64,000 nt of DNA from Candidatus Avilachnospira avicola (GTDB lineage: Bacteria; Bacillota; Clostridia; Lachnospirales; Lachnospiraceae), in the NCBI GenBank assembly GCA_018714245.1, contig DVNQ01000043.1, forward strand, positions 1 through 64,000, given 5' to 3'. Shown piece after piece: positions 63,242 through 64,000 of the stretch. The first letter of the stretch is position 1. Each line of letters opens with the position of its first letter. Below the pieces are notes generated by a model that was given only the letters and a program-made list of their open reading frames with translations, was not told the origin of the DNA and did no database searches. The position numbers and the translations under genes are program-made.

Positions 63242-64000
63242 TCAGTCCACCTCCCCCATCTGTATCCTTGCGATCTCCCTGTAACTTTCACAGCTCCTCA
63301 TAAGCTCCTCATGGGTGCCGGATCCCACCTCACACCCTTCAGAAAGCACCAGTATCCTGTCTGCATTTTTTATGGAGCTTATCCTCTGGGCTATGATGAT
63401 CTTGGTCACGGATCCGTATTTTTTTGAAAGCGCCTTTCTCAGCATCGAATCCGTCTTATAATCCAAAGCACTTGAGCTGTCATCCAGAAGAAGTATCTCC
63501 GGATCTCCCGCAAAGGCTCTTGAAAGCAGTACCCTCTGCCGCTGTCCTCCGGAAAGGTTGCTGCCCCTTGAAGCTAGCTGCTCCGAAAGTCCATCCTTCT
63601 TTTCATATATGAAACTTGCCTGGGCACTTTCTATCGCCTGCCGGATATCCTCATCGCTTATGCCTTCTCTTCCGAAGCGTATGTTTCCCTCTATGTCATC
63701 AGAATATATGAAGTCATTCTGGAATACTACGCCGAAGATCCCGTGAAGCTCTGACTTCTGCATGCTGCGTATGTCTCTTCCCCTTATTCTTATCACTCCG
63801 CTGTCCGGGTCGTAAAACCTGAGCAGCAGATTCATGATGGTGGATTTCCCGCTGCCCGTAGGCCCAATTATTCCGAGAGTTTCTCCTTTTCTGATCGAAA
63901 AGTTTATGTTTTTAATATTATCTTCAATCTTACCATAAGAAAAACTCACATTTTCAAAGGATATCTCTGCATCATCCTCCTCATTTCCAGTCTCTAGAAG
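63242..64000 (-). CDS. ABC exporter half-transporter, degenerate site (partial)
   Basis: The C-terminal 252 residues of a second half-transporter; the membrane domain lies beyond the right edge. Walker A GPTGSGKSTI and signature LSGGQRQRV are intact, but Walker B reads LLLDDSSSALD (Glu to Asp) and the H-loop reads IAQRISSI (His to Gln). It runs to one base before the start of the partner gene (stop TGA then ATG). The frame continues upstream to the window edge, so the GTG at 63949 is not the start. Confidence 0.92.
   Translation of the reverse strand, partial: LLETGNEEDDAEISFENVSFSYGKIEDNIKNINFSIRKGETLGIIGPTGSGKSTIMNLLLRFYDPDSGVIRIRGRDIRSMQKSELHGIFGVVFQNDFIYSDDIEGNIRFGREGISDEDIRQAIESAQASFIYEKKDGLSEQLASRGSNLSGGQRQRVLLSRAFAGDPEILLLDDSSSALDYKTDSMLRKALSKKYGSVTKIIIAQRISSIKNADRILVLSEGCEVGSGTHEELMRSCESYREIARIQMGEVD

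Noticed and set aside
63242-63949. A short stand-alone ATP-binding protein beginning at the GTG at 63949
   Set aside because: The frame stays open to the window edge and the sequence before the GTG continues the linker and first strand of an ABC exporter, so the gene is simply cut.

Overview
The window looks like a chromosomal segment of an anaerobic, low-to-mid GC Gram-positive bacterium of the Clostridia, most likely Lachnospiraceae-like. Pointers are a V-type ATPase operon together with a membrane pyrophosphatase, two rubrerythrins and a PerR-type repressor, FeoA/FeoA/FeoB iron uptake, lipoproteins with Ala/Glu-rich linkers, strong Shine-Dalgarno sites and sigma-A promoters. Nearly all genes are on the minus strand. 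I see no insertion sequence, phage gene, CRISPR array or rRNA. The species assignment is inference.

Layout (minus strand unless stated). 1-6.7 kb: a YhaN-like ATPase (cut by the window edge) with a YhaO-like phosphoesterase that has lost most metal ligands, asnS, a coiled-coil membrane protein, DegV and HIT proteins. 6.8-10.1 kb: a sugar operon (TrpF-like protein, two PfkB kinases, D-lyxose/mannose isomerase-like cupin). 10.2-11.2 kb: a plus-strand alpha/beta hydrolase. 11.2-23.0 kb: one long operon with nine V-ATPase subunits, then a nucleotidyltransferase, a DUF5711 protein and a ROK glucokinase. 23.2-26.6 kb: DJ-1 protein and feoA-feoA-feoB with three copies of a GTTAG-N6-CTAAC operator.

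26.8-46.5 kb is the most unusual part: a roughly 17.5-kb, 18-gene minus-strand catabolic cluster. Going down from a promoter near 44.4 kb it encodes ribokinase, a TrpF-like isomerase, a PfkB kinase, an EamA exporter, a HAD phosphatase, an iron alcohol dehydrogenase, a nucleoside hydrolase, a complete BMP-type nucleoside ABC importer, a divergent PfkB protein, two tandem SIS-YjbQ gene pairs, and two more nucleoside-hydrolase-fold proteins. Hairpins divide it into expression segments. A divergent plus-strand gene encodes a LacI regulator fused to a ribokinase-like kinase. The likely theme is import and breakdown of nucleosides or other ribosides, with phosphorylation, isomerisation and perhaps deglycation. 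The exact substrate is unknown.

46.6-64 kb: M20 amidohydrolase, membrane pyrophosphatase, tRNA-Asn and tRNA-Glu, MscL with a zinc ribbon, an operon of signal peptidase I (with an inserted zinc ribbon), an FKBP-type lipoprotein, an HddA-like GHMP kinase, RpiB and a Cof-type HAD; rubrerythrin; a plus-strand MATE exporter; two membrane proteins of unknown role; reverse rubrerythrin, perR with a perfect operator, and a heterodimeric ABC exporter cut by the right edge.

A recurring theme is paralogous or paired proteins in which one member has lost canonical catalytic residues: the YhaO-like protein, one nucleoside hydrolase, one YjbQ, one PfkB kinase and one ABC half-transporter.
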